Source of the DNA: Acidiphilium sp. PA
GTDB taxonomy: Bacteria > Pseudomonadota > Alphaproteobacteria > Acetobacterales > Acetobacteraceae
Length of the DNA: 64,000 bases
Direction: 5' to 3'
Assembly (NCBI RefSeq): GCF_026191915.1
Contig: NZ_JAIMBY010000013.1
Span: 33,491-97,490, forward strand
The position numbers and the translations under genes are program-made. The notes under the pieces are model-generated. The model made no database searches and was not told the origin of the DNA. It worked only from the letters and a program-made list of their open reading frames with translations. Shown piece by piece: positions 53,154 to 63,875 of this stretch (positions are counted from its first letter, which is position 1; each line of letters opens with the position of its first letter).

Positions 53154-54130
53154 CGATAGGGGTCCGGTTGATTCAGGAAGTTGGTGACGTACCGCGCGAC
53201 GCCATCTTCAAGAGATGTGAAAGTCGCGTCAAAGCCGGCGGCGCGAAAACGGTCCACCGATGCCTGCGTGAAGGATTGATATTGTCCAATCAAGCGGTCA
53301 GGCATTGGCACGAATACAATCTCGGTCGCGACCCCGTGGGCAGCACAAACAGCACGCGCTAGATCGGCATAGGAGCGGGCAGTACCGGTCCCCAGGTTGA
53401 ACAGTCCGTTGACGGCGGGATGATCCAGTAAAAACGTCAATCCTGCGATCACATCGTCGATCCAGATGAAATCTCGCGCCTGCTCGCCGTCTGCGATGCC
53501 AATTTGATCGGAACGGAACAGCGTTATGGAATCGCCTGCCCGAATTTGGTCGTGCTTAACTTTGACAACCGAGACCATCGGTCCCTTGTGATATTCATTT
53601 GGACCGTAAACGTTGAAGAACTTGAGGCCAGCCCATTGAGGTGGCCGGTTTCGGCCGGCCGCGACCTCTCGTGCCACCCAAAGATCAAATGCGTGTTTGG
53701 ACCAACCGTAGAGATTGAGGGGGCGTAGCCGCTCGAGCGCTTCAATTGTCGGGGTGTCGTCGAATCCGGCGGATCCGTCGCCGTATGTCGAGGCGGAGGA
53801 CGCATAAATGAATCTAACGCCTCGGTCCGCGCACCAGTGCCAAAGCTCCTGGCTGAGAGTGACGTTGGTACGCCAAACCAGATCGCCGTCGGTTGCGGTG
53901 GTTTCGCTGACTGCCCCCAGGTGGACGACAACCTCGATCGGAGGATGGGTCGCAAGGTAATCAGTCAAATCGCTGGGGTGGATGATTTCGGACGGCGGGT
54001 GCTTATGCAGATTCCGCCACTTCCCAAAGTGGCCGAGTTCGTCGACGATGACGACGTCTGCCATGCGCTGGTTTAATTCAGCGTGAAGATTTGACCCGAT
54101 GAAACCTGCGCCGCCCGTGACCAATATCAT
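53150..54130 (-). CDS. hldD: ADP-glyceromanno-heptose 6-epimerase HldD
   Basis: HldD makes the L-glycero form of ADP-heptose for the LPS inner core. The ATG at 54130 gives 326 residues. The NAD(P)-binding loop is MILVTGGAGFIGSNLHAELN, and GKWRNLHKHPP, VHLGAVSETTATDGDL and the Tyr-x3-Lys in LYGWSKHAFD follow, then FFNVYGPNEYHKGPMVSVVK and ARDFIWIDD, all heptose-epimerase signatures. The frame extends to 54292 but the start at 54130 leaves the Rossmann loop at the very N-terminus. First gene of the hldD-lgt-midA-pgeF operon. Confidence 0.96.
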   Translation of the reverse strand: MILVTGGAGFIGSNLHAELNQRMADVVIVDELGHFGKWRNLHKHPPSEIIHPSDLTDYLATHPPIEVVVHLGAVSETTATDGDLVWRTNVTLSQELWHWCADRGVRFIYASSASTYGDGSAGFDDTPTIEALERLRPLNLYGWSKHAFDLWVAREVAAGRNRPPQWAGLKFFNVYGPNEYHKGPMVSVVKVKHDQIRAGDSITLFRSDQIGIADGEQARDFIWIDDVIAGLTFLLDHPAVNGLFNLGTGTARSYADLARAVCAAHGVATEIVFVPMPDRLIGQYQSFTQASVDRFRAAGFDATFTSLEDGVARYVTNFLNQPDPYR

Positions 54131-54191
54131 GGTGAGGGTTATAGTCAGTCGCCGGGGATCAGTCATCACCGGAGCAACAGGAGATCGATTT

Positions 54192-54506
54192 ATGACTGAG
54201 AGACCGAAGTTTTTCGATGATCTGGCTGGGGTTGCCGGTGGTGCATTGTCTGCATTCAGCGGTCTGCGAGACGAAATGGCATCGTTGATCAAGGCTCGCG
54301 TGGACGAGACGATCCGAATGCTCGACTTGGTTCGCAGGGATGAGTTCGACGCTATTGCAGACGTTGCTGCAAGGGCCCGCTCAGAGGTTGCGGTCCTGAG
54401 GGATCGCGTTTGCGCGCTGGAGGCACAGGTTATGCCTGCACCACCGCGTTCAATCGGTTTGGCTCAGGGCGATCCCTATCAGGACGAAAGTGCGGGCGCC
54501 GCCTGA
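54192..54506 (+). CDS. UbiK-like accessory protein (BMFP family)
   Basis: The 104-residue product (ATG at 54192) starts MTERPKFFDDLAGVAGGALS and has a heptad-rich coiled coil (about 45-80; IKARVDETIRMLDLVRRDEF, then VRR, DAIADVAARARSEVAVLRDR). This is the BMFP/UbiK pattern; UbiK supports ubiquinone synthesis by COQ-like factors under aerobic conditions. The membrane-fusogenic and coenzyme-Q roles are known for relatives; here they are inferred. It is divergent from hldD. Confidence 0.82.
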   Translation: MTERPKFFDDLAGVAGGALSAFSGLRDEMASLIKARVDETIRMLDLVRRDEFDAIADVAARARSEVAVLRDRVCALEAQVMPAPPRSIGLAQGDPYQDESAGAA

Positions 54507-54888
54507 GATTATCTGTCTTCGGCTATATAGTGTGTATGGGGGCTCGCTTGGCTCGGCGGTGCGGTTGCGTGAAGCCGGGGTCGGGCGGATTAGGATCACG
54601 GTGACCGTTGGGGTAAGAACGCGAGCCTCTGCGGTCCTGGCAGATGGCCGGATTTATGGTGGTGCTACTCCCGCTTTTGCACATGAAAGCTTTTGCGAGG
54701 CTGGGACTGCGGCACGCCACGATTGACGTTGGCATGTTCTTCCAGGGCGAGCAGTCGAGGCGCTGGTGCCCGACGGTCGAAGCACTGTGCGTTATCGTGC
54801 CGGTTTCGGCATCAATGCGTTCCGGATTTTGCGGAATACGTTTGCCACGTTGACGGAAACCCGGAGCGAGGAGGTCCGGTGGGGACGG
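54507..54888 (+). other. 382-base gap with possible decayed reading frame
   Basis: No intact gene is seen. A plus-strand frame running from a GTG at 54490 through 54888 has a single internal TGA at 54724-54726. On either side the translation is plausible protein: RIYGGATPAFAHESF before it, and ALVPDGRSTVRYRAGFGINA after it. It could be a remnant of a coding sequence, but it matches nothing I recognise, and the case rests on composition alone. Confidence 0.25.
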
Positions 54889-55437
54889 CTAGGGTTGTTT
54901 GGTTTCGAGGCGCAGATCACGATTGACCGCCGTCGCCATCGTGGCGGCCGCGCGAAGCATCATTGTTTTGTTATCGGCTTTTACTTCCATCGATTTAACC
55001 AGCAGCGGCGTCTTCTGATCGACCGAATCCAGCTCCCCCCGCATATAAATGATCAGATCGCTGACTTTATGGATCGATCCGATGAAAACATATTGGGCAC
55101 CCGCTGAGCGGGCGGCGCTGATCGCGCAGGACCGGCACGTCGAAGGATGCTGGTAAGATTTGAGCGCCGGATCGGCGGCGCGCTGCGTTGCGGCGCCTGG
55201 GACAACGCTCAACCGCTTGTCGTTGGCAAGTGCATGCCGCATTGTGTGCGCGGCATCCACCAGCCAGCGTTTTTGGGCGGCCAGCACGAAAGGACGATGG
55301 TCGATCGACGTGTCGAACAGGTCGAATGGCTCGATCAGAATTCCCGCGCGCGGCGGGGGCTGGTGCGCCATTGCAACCGATGGCCCGGCGCACAGGGCGA
55401 TCAACAGCGAAAGTAACGTCGTTCGATGCGTTTTCAG
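54889..55437 (-). CDS. DUF2380 family exported protein
   Basis: The open frame runs to 55566 but its upstream part overlaps secA. A CTG at 55437, right after the secA stop, gives 182 residues starting with LKTHRTTLLSLLIALCAGPS, a good signal peptide ending in VAMA. The mature part has GILIEPFDLFDTSIDHRPF, a Cys pair in STCRSCAISAARSAGAQYVF, and IGSIHKVSDLIIYMRGELDS, the pattern of DUF2380/DUF3280 proteins. Role unknown. The start codon is unusual and uncertain. Same strand as secA, so probably translationally linked. Confidence 0.78.
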   Translation of the reverse strand: MKTHRTTLLSLLIALCAGPSVAMAHQPPPRAGILIEPFDLFDTSIDHRPFVLAAQKRWLVDAAHTMRHALANDKRLSVVPGAATQRAADPALKSYQHPSTCRSCAISAARSAGAQYVFIGSIHKVSDLIIYMRGELDSVDQKTPLLVKSMEVKADNKTMMLRAAATMATAVNRDLRLETKQP

Positions 55438-55438
55438 C

Positions 55439-58180
<2,742 letters not shown>

Positions 58181-58389
58181 GATGAGACGGGTTTCCGGTC
58201 TATGCGCTGGTCGTGTGACCGCCGCACGACACCATCTGGCGCCGAGCGTGCGGCCAATGCACTGACATAGGAGGGCGGGCCAATCTGGTCAATGAACGGA
58301 TATGGGCACGCCGTGACGACAGCGCCCCGTCTTGCCCGCAGGCGTCGCATCGGCCATGGTGCGGCGCAAATGCAACGGGGTCAAGCAGA

Positions 58390-59322
58390 ATGAAACAATC
58401 TTCTCTTCTCAATTCGATCGGCATGGTCGGTGCTGCCGCCTTGGCGCTGGCGGTTTGCGCCAACGGCGCGATGGCGGCGACGGGTGACGCGGCGCCGGCA
58501 TCAGCGTCGACCGCGGGAAAAGCGGCGCCCAAAAATCCTGTGGTGGCCACTGTGAACGGGTATAAGATCCATCTGTCGGACCTGGCCCAAGCGGCGCAGT
58601 CGCTTCCCCCGCAGTTGCAGCAGGCTCCGCCGCAGGAACTGTACCCCGTTCTGCTGAACCGACTGGTCGATGAGCGCGCCCTGCTCGTGAAGGCGCGGCA
58701 GTCCGGCACGGCGAAAAAACCGGCAGTGGCGAAGGCGATGCATGAGGCGGCCGATCGGGCGCTCGAGTCGGCCTATCTCCGCGCCGAGGTGAAGCCCGAA
58801 CTCACCGACGCGGCCGTCAAAGCCTATTACGAAAAACATTACGTCGGGAAAAAACAGCCCGAAGAGGTCAAGGCGCGGCAGATCCTGGTCAAGACCAAGG
58901 CCGAGGCTGAGAAGATCATCGGTCAGCTCGACAAGGGCGCGAAATTCAGTGAATTGGCGATCAAGGACAGCATCGACCCCGGCGCCAAAAATGGCGGCGA
59001 ACTCGGTTGGTTCACCAAAGACGAGATGGTGAAGCCCTTTGCCGATGCAGCGTTTGCGTTGAAGCCGGGGACTTACACCAAGGTGCCGGTGCAGTCGCAA
59101 TTCGGCTGGCACATCATCAAATCGCAGGGCAAGCGCGAGAAGCCGGCGCCCACGTTTGCTGATGTCAAAGACAAAATTCGCCAGACCTTAACCGATCAGG
59201 CCATCACGAAGGCGCTGCAATCGGCGCGGACCGGCTTGAAAATCGCGCTGTTCAACCCGGATGGCTCGCCCGCCAAGGCGCCCGATGCCGCCGCACCGGC
59301 GGCCGCGCCGTCGAAGAACTGA
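58390..59322 (+). CDS. Periplasmic parvulin-type peptidyl-prolyl isomerase
   Basis: The 310-residue product has a signal peptide (about 1-29, ending GAMA), a SurA-like N-terminal helical chaperone part (VVATVNGYKIHLSDLAQA), and a parvulin domain (about 158-252): VKARQILVKTKAEAEKIIGQ, AKNGGELGWFTKDEMVKPF, FGWHIIKSQGKRE. The C-terminus is an Ala/Pro tail. It probably helps outer-membrane or exported proteins fold. It follows the secA promoter region on the opposite strand and leads into argJ. Confidence 0.92.
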   Translation: MKQSSLLNSIGMVGAAALALAVCANGAMAATGDAAPASASTAGKAAPKNPVVATVNGYKIHLSDLAQAAQSLPPQLQQAPPQELYPVLLNRLVDERALLVKARQSGTAKKPAVAKAMHEAADRALESAYLRAEVKPELTDAAVKAYYEKHYVGKKQPEEVKARQILVKTKAEAEKIIGQLDKGAKFSELAIKDSIDPGAKNGGELGWFTKDEMVKPFADAAFALKPGTYTKVPVQSQFGWHIIKSQGKREKPAPTFADVKDKIRQTLTDQAITKALQSARTGLKIALFNPDGSPAKAPDAAAPAAAPSKN

Positions 59323-59331
59323 GGGGTTCGC

Positions 59332-60561
59332 TTGGCTGAAAAACTGGCGGTATCGCCGCTCGCATTGCCCTTGCCGGAACTGCCGGCGGTCGCAGGCGTC
59401 CGGTTCGCCACGGCTGCCGCGGGCATTCGCTATCGCGGACGTACCGATGTCCTGTTGGCCGAATTTGCACCGGGCACCACGGTCGCTGGCGTCTTTACCC
59501 GCAATAAATGTCCCGGCGCGCCGGTTACCTGGTGCCGGAATATTCTGCCGCGCGGTTTGGCGCGCGGCCTGTTGGTTAATGCCGGCAACGCGAATGTGTT
59601 CAATGGTGCTGCGGGTAATGCCGCCGCTAGGGCAAGCGCGGTCGCGGCGGCTCGTGCCCTGAAATGCGCGCCCGAGGAGATTTTTCTGGCCTCGACCGGG
59701 GTGATCGGTGAGCCAATGCCGGCGGAAAAGATCGTCTCCGTCACCGACAGTCTCGCGGCTGGCCTGTCCGCTGATGGCTGGCTGGCAGCGGCCAGCGCGA
59801 TCATGACGACCGATACGTTTCCGAAGGCCGCGACACGGACCACGACGCTAGGGGGCAGGTCGGTCCGGATCACGGGCATTGCCAAAGGGAGCGGCATGGT
59901 CGCGCCTGACATGGCGACGATGCTGGCCTTTATCGTGACTGACGCGGCGATTCCGGCGGCGATGCTGCAGACGATCCTGCGTCAGGCGATTGAACCTACG
60001 TTCAACTCCATCACTGTCGATTCAGACACCTCGACCTCCGACACAGTCCTGATGTTTGCCACCGGTGCGGCAGGCAATGCGCCGGTCGCCCGTATCGATG
60101 AGTTGAGAGCCTTCCGGTCTGCTCTGCTCGGGGTTTTGCATGATCTCGCCCAGATGGTGATCCGGGACGGCGAGGGGGCCCGCAAGCTGATCGAAATTAC
60201 GGTTACCGGTGCCGCGTCGCGGCGCTCGGCCCGGCGCATTGGCCTGGCGATCGCCAATTCACCCCTGGTGAAAACCGCGGTTGCCGGGGAAGACGCGAAC
60301 TGGGGAAGGATCGTCATGGCGGTCGGCAAGGCTGGAGAACCCGCCGAGCGCGATCGATTGGCGGTGGCGATCGGCGGCGTCTGGATGGCGCGTGAGGGGC
60401 GGGTCGTCGATGGCTATCAGGAAGCCCCGGTTGTCGCCCATATGAGCGGCTTGGAGATCAAGATAGCCGTCGATCTTGGGATAGGCCGCGGCAGCGCAGT
60501 CGTCTGGGGTTGCGACCTGACGCACCGCTATATCGACATCAATGGTAGTTATCGCAGCTGA
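59332..60561 (+). CDS. argJ: Bifunctional ornithine acetyltransferase/N-acetylglutamate synthase ArgJ
   Basis: ArgJ moves acetyl groups between N-acetylornithine and glutamate in arginine synthesis. The 409 residues show the self-cleavage site AKGSGMVAPDMATMLAF (Thr196 nucleophile), GVFTRNKCPGAPV, LVNAGNANVFNGAAG, NSITVDSDTSTSDTVLMFA and GEDANWGRIVMAVGKAG. The start is TTG at 59332 with GAGGGG ahead, 9 bases after the parvulin stop. The order secA, parvulin, argJ is widely kept in alphaproteobacteria. Confidence 0.96.
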   Translation: MAEKLAVSPLALPLPELPAVAGVRFATAAAGIRYRGRTDVLLAEFAPGTTVAGVFTRNKCPGAPVTWCRNILPRGLARGLLVNAGNANVFNGAAGNAAARASAVAAARALKCAPEEIFLASTGVIGEPMPAEKIVSVTDSLAAGLSADGWLAAASAIMTTDTFPKAATRTTTLGGRSVRITGIAKGSGMVAPDMATMLAFIVTDAAIPAAMLQTILRQAIEPTFNSITVDSDTSTSDTVLMFATGAAGNAPVARIDELRAFRSALLGVLHDLAQMVIRDGEGARKLIEITVTGAASRRSARRIGLAIANSPLVKTAVAGEDANWGRIVMAVGKAGEPAERDRLAVAIGGVWMAREGRVVDGYQEAPVVAHMSGLEIKIAVDLGIGRGSAVVWGCDLTHRYIDINGSYRS

Positions 60562-60582
60562 CTGAATAGAGTAGCGATATTA

Positions 60583-60596
60583 TCACGAACTCGTGA
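60583..60596. repeat. Short inverted repeat after argJ
   Basis: TCACGA, two bases, TCGTGA forms a perfect 6-bp inverted repeat 21 bases after the argJ stop. The two-base spacer and absent T run make it a poor terminator, so an operator for the fasciclin gene about 95 bases downstream is possible. Nothing else supports this. Confidence 0.3.
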
Positions 60597-60690
60597 TGGT
60601 AGGCGGTGACGTTGGCTCATCCAAACGAGTTCGAGCGCCGTATCACCATCACAAGGCCTCAAGCCAGCGGCCGTGAACAGGAGATATGCT

Positions 60691-61251
60691 ATGAAACTCA
60701 AGCACTTATTGGTCGGCGCCGCCCTTGCTGCCGGGCTGGGCGGTGTGGCTGCCGCCGCCATTACGAACGATACAGTCATGGTCGGCGGAGCGCCGATGTA
60801 CCCCACCAAGAATATTGTACAAAATGCCGTAAATTCAAAGGATAACACGACATTGATCGCCGCGGTGAAGGCCGCTGGTCTAGTGACGGCGCTCGAGGCG
60901 AAAGGCCCTTTTACCGTATTCGCGCCGACCAACGAGGCGTTCGACATGCTCCCCAAAGGGACGGTTGCGACCCTCCTGAAGCCGGCGAACAAGAAAATGC
61001 TGACGTCGATCCTGCTATATCATGTTGTACCGGGTGATTTTACGTTCGGAACGCTGGCGGCTGACATCCAGGGTCATGGCGGTATGGTCAAGCTGAAGAC
61101 CCTCAACGGCGCATATCTGACGTTTAAAATGAATGGTCCACGAAATATCGAAGTGATGGATGCGAAGGGCGATACCGCCAACATCATCATTTACAACGTC
61201 AAACAATCCAATGGTGTGATTCAGGTGATCAATCGAGTTCTGATGCCGTAA
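60691..61251 (+). CDS. Fasciclin-domain secreted protein
   Basis: The ATG at 60691 with CAGGAG ahead gives 186 residues. The signal peptide (about 1-23, MKLKHLLVGAALAAGLGGVA) is followed by a single FAS1 domain (about 43-184): NTTLIAAVKAAGLVTALEAK, GPFTVFAPTNEAFDML, LLYHVVPGDFT and GVIQVINRVLMP at the end, all canonical. Such proteins are secreted or surface adhesion factors. A perfect terminator follows. A start six codons upstream is possible but weaker. Confidence 0.93.
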   Translation: MKLKHLLVGAALAAGLGGVAAAAITNDTVMVGGAPMYPTKNIVQNAVNSKDNTTLIAAVKAAGLVTALEAKGPFTVFAPTNEAFDMLPKGTVATLLKPANKKMLTSILLYHVVPGDFTFGTLAADIQGHGGMVKLKTLNGAYLTFKMNGPRNIEVMDAKGDTANIIIYNVKQSNGVIQVINRVLMP

Positions 61252-61305
61252 CATCAGGATTGATCACTGAACGGCGCGGGATCCCCCACCCCCGCAGCCA
61301 CACTG

Positions 61306-61340
61306 GAACCAGCGATCAATTAGGGTCGCTGGTTCTTTTT
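61306..61340 (+). terminator. Rho-independent terminator after the fasciclin gene
   Basis: A perfect 10-bp stem, GAACCAGCGA (61306-61315) with TCGCTGGTTC (61326-61335), a 10-base loop and five Ts directly after. It ends about 80 bases before bdh starts, so bdh must have its own promoter beyond it. Confidence 0.9.
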
Positions 61341-61420
61341 ATGATGCGTTGCTAAGCGCTCGCACGCTTGAACGCTGGCCGCGCTTGGCCCAGAACGGTT
61401 CACCAACGACGTGGGGGGAG

Positions 61421-62212
61421 ATGGCTGTGGAATTGGCTGGAAAAATTGCTTTGGTGACCGGCTCGACGAGTGGCATCGGGCTCGGTATCGCACGGGAACT
61501 GGCCAGGGCTGGAGCCACGATCGTGCTGAACGGATTCGGCGATCCGAGCGCGATCGAAGCGACGCGGTCAGACATCGCCGCGGAGTTTGGCGTGACCGTT
61601 GCGTTCGAAGCCGCTGATCTGACCAAACCGGTTGAGATCGATCTGATGATCCGCCAGTGCGAGGCGGCGTTTGGTTCCGTGGATATTCTGGTGAATAATG
61701 CAGGGATTCAGCACGTCGCATCCATTGAGACTTTTCCGACCGAAAAATGGGACGCGGTGATCGCGCTGAACCTCTCCGCCGTGTTCCATGGTATGAAGGC
61801 GGTGTTGCCGGGCATGAAGCGGTGCGGCTGGGGGCGGATCATAAACATCGCCTCAGCGCATGGTCTCGTTGCCAGCCCAAACAAGATTGCCTATGTGGCA
61901 GCAAAGCACGGCGTGGTGGGAGCCACCAAGGTTGCGGCAATCGAATGCGCCAATGCGGGCGTTACCGTGAACGCGATCTGCCCGGGCTGGGTGCTGACAC
62001 CGCTTGTCCAAGCGCAGATCGAGGCGCGTGCCGCGGCGAATGGTACGTCCGTCGCTGCCGAATCGGCCGCCCTTCTGGCCGAGAAACAACCGATGCTGGC
62101 CTTCACGACGCCCGAAAAAATCGGCCAGTTCGCTGTGTTCCTGTGCTCCGAGGCGGGATCGACCATGACCGGTGCTGCGTTGTCCGTCGATGGGGGCTGG
62201 GTTGCACAATAA
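61421..62212 (+). CDS. bdh: 3-hydroxybutyrate dehydrogenase
   Basis: This SDR oxidises D-3-hydroxybutyrate to acetoacetate, the use step after polyhydroxybutyrate breakdown. The ATG at 61421 with GGGGGA ahead gives 263 residues. TGSTSGIGLGIARELARAG, LVNNAGIQHVASIETFPTEK, NIASAHGLVASPNKIAYVAA with YVAAKHG as the Tyr-x3-Lys, and NAICPGWVLTPLVQAQIE are the PHB-dehydrogenase signatures. The 3' end overlaps gmhA by about 11 bases. The frame from 61349 is longer but lacks support. Confidence 0.94.
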   Translation: MAVELAGKIALVTGSTSGIGLGIARELARAGATIVLNGFGDPSAIEATRSDIAAEFGVTVAFEAADLTKPVEIDLMIRQCEAAFGSVDILVNNAGIQHVASIETFPTEKWDAVIALNLSAVFHGMKAVLPGMKRCGWGRIINIASAHGLVASPNKIAYVAAKHGVVGATKVAAIECANAGVTVNAICPGWVLTPLVQAQIEARAAANGTSVAAESAALLAEKQPMLAFTTPEKIGQFAVFLCSEAGSTMTGAALSVDGGWVAQ

Positions 62213-62801
62213 TCCGAAAGAGACAGCGCGCATCGTCTCATCGCTGCAGCGGGCCGCGGCGTTGAAACTGACCCTGGCGGAAGACCCGTACCCCCTTATT
62301 GCGGTCGTCGAAGCATGCGATACGGCGATCCGGGCGGGGAACAAGCTGCTTTTCTGTGGCAACGGGGGGTCGGCTTCGGACTCACAGCACCTTGCCACCG
62401 AATTGCTGATCAGGCTCCGCGGATCGGTCGCACGCAACTCGTGGCCGGCGATCTCTCTCACCCTCGATGCTTCGGCACTGACCGCAGCAGGCAATGACTT
62501 CGGGTTCGACGAAGTGTTCGCCCGACCATTGTCAGGCTTGGGTAAAACCGGCGACGTCCTGTTCGGCATCACGACCTCCGGCCGTTCTCCCTCGGTGGTA
62601 CGCGCGCTCCAGGTCGGACGTGAAATGGGTATTACCACTGTGGGCTTGTTGGGCGGGGATGGGGGCGTGGCACGGGCGTTCTGTGATCACGCAATCGTCG
62701 TCCCGGACTTTGATACAATGCGGATCCAAGAGTGCCATATCTCGCTCGGTCATATTATTCTGGAACTGCTCGAAGACCGTTTGATTGGCGCAGATCGATG
62801 A
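62202..62801 (+). CDS. gmhA: D-sedoheptulose-7-phosphate isomerase GmhA
   Basis: GmhA begins the LPS heptose route by isomerising sedoheptulose 7-phosphate. The SIS domain has LLFCGNGGSASDSQHLATEL and VLFGITTSGRSPSVVRAL, and FDTMRIQECHISLGHIILEL near the end with the metal-ligand residues. A TTG at 62202 overlapping the bdh stop gives 199 residues; an ATG at 62190 is an alternative. The stop overlaps the epimerase ATG. Together with hldD (53.2 kb) it covers two steps of ADP-heptose synthesis. Confidence 0.93.
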   Translation: MHNNPKETARIVSSLQRAAALKLTLAEDPYPLIAVVEACDTAIRAGNKLLFCGNGGSASDSQHLATELLIRLRGSVARNSWPAISLTLDASALTAAGNDFGFDEVFARPLSGLGKTGDVLFGITTSGRSPSVVRALQVGREMGITTVGLLGGDGGVARAFCDHAIVVPDFDTMRIQECHISLGHIILELLEDRLIGADR

Positions 62802-63775
62802 AGTTCCTCGTCACCGGCGTGGCAGGCTTTATAGGATATCATATCGCACAAGCATTGCTCGCGCGGGGGCAGACCGTGGCGGGTGTTGATAATGTCAATT
62901 CTTATTATGATGTCCGTCTGAAACGAGCGCGTGTGGCGCGCCTGAATGCAGAGCGACTGTTTTCATTTCATGAAATCGATATCGCGGATCACGCTGCGCT
63001 TCGCGAGGCATCGCTGGATGCTGAGGTGATTATCCATCTGGCCGCGCAGGCGGGCGTCCGCTATTCGATCGACAATCCGTTCGCCTATGCGGCATCGAAC
63101 TTGACGGGCCATCTGTCGATCCTCGAAGCGGCGCGTCACGCCCCGCGACTGACGCATCTGGTGTATGCGAGTTCTTCGTCCGTGTATGGTGCGGGGTCAT
63201 CCTTGCCCTACAGCGAGTCGGCCAGGGCCGACCGACCGCAATCGCTTTACGCCGCGACCAAGCGTGCGGACGAAATGATGAGTGTCGCATACGCGCATCT
63301 TTATGGATTGCGGCAGACGGGCTTGCGGTTCTTCACCGTTTACGGCCCCTGGGGTCGGCCCGACATGGCGTATTTCAGTTTTGCTGAAGCCATGATGGCG
63401 GGACGCCCGATCACGCTCTACGAGGGGGGGCGTCTCAAACGCGACTTCACATTCATCGACGATATTGTGGACGGCGTCCTGGGTGTCGTCGATTGTCCGC
63501 CGGCACATGAAGGCGCGCATCGATTATATAATATCGGAAACAACCGCGCTGAAACCGTATTCGATCTGGTCGCGATTCTGGAGGCGGAGCTCGACCGTCG
63601 AGCGGTCATAATTGACACGCCGCGACCGCCGGCAGATCCCGTGGAGACCTGCGCGGACCTCGAAGCGTTGACGACGCTGACCGGTTTCGTGCCCAAAGTG
63701 ACGCTAAATCAGGGTGTTCCACGTTTTGTCGCCTGGTATCGCGATTGGTATGCGCAAAGGGGGTTGACGGGATAA
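62798..63775 (+). CDS. NAD-dependent epimerase (UDP-glucuronate 4-epimerase-like)
   Basis: The 325-residue SDR-type epimerase starts MKFLVTGVAGFIGYHIAQAL, with VAGVDNVNSYYDVRLKRAR, IIHLAAQAGVRYSIDNPFAY, LVYASSSSVYG and the Tyr-x3-Lys in LYAATKRADEMM. These match UDP-glucuronate 4-epimerases (LspL/GAE). It makes UDP-galacturonate for LPS or capsule in relatives. It begins within the gmhA stop (ATGA) and a strong terminator follows; the three-gene unit bdh-gmhA-epimerase ends there. Confidence 0.9.
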   Translation: MKFLVTGVAGFIGYHIAQALLARGQTVAGVDNVNSYYDVRLKRARVARLNAERLFSFHEIDIADHAALREASLDAEVIIHLAAQAGVRYSIDNPFAYAASNLTGHLSILEAARHAPRLTHLVYASSSSVYGAGSSLPYSESARADRPQSLYAATKRADEMMSVAYAHLYGLRQTGLRFFTVYGPWGRPDMAYFSFAEAMMAGRPITLYEGGRLKRDFTFIDDIVDGVLGVVDCPPAHEGAHRLYNIGNNRAETVFDLVAILEAELDRRAVIIDTPRPPADPVETCADLEALTTLTGFVPKVTLNQGVPRFVAWYRDWYAQRGLTG

Positions 63776-63841
63776 TATCGCTGTAATACATCAGTCACAT
63801 CGGCGGTGACGTCTTATGTCTCTGCTGGACGGTAAAATGTT

Positions 63842-63875
63842 CGGCGGGACCATAGGTCCCGTCGTTTTGTTCTTT
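63842..63875 (+). terminator. Rho-independent terminator after the epimerase
   Basis: A 10-bp stem with one G-T pair, CGGCGGGACC (63842-63851) with GGTCCCGTCG (63855-63864), a three-base ATA loop and TTTTGTTCTTT after. It lies 66 bases past the epimerase stop. From here to 64000 I see only T/G-rich sequence with no gene. Confidence 0.88.

Noticed and set aside
58200..58389. Possible small gene between secA and the parvulin gene
   Set aside because: Short frames only, with no ribosome site and no protein-like composition; the region is explained as two divergent promoters.
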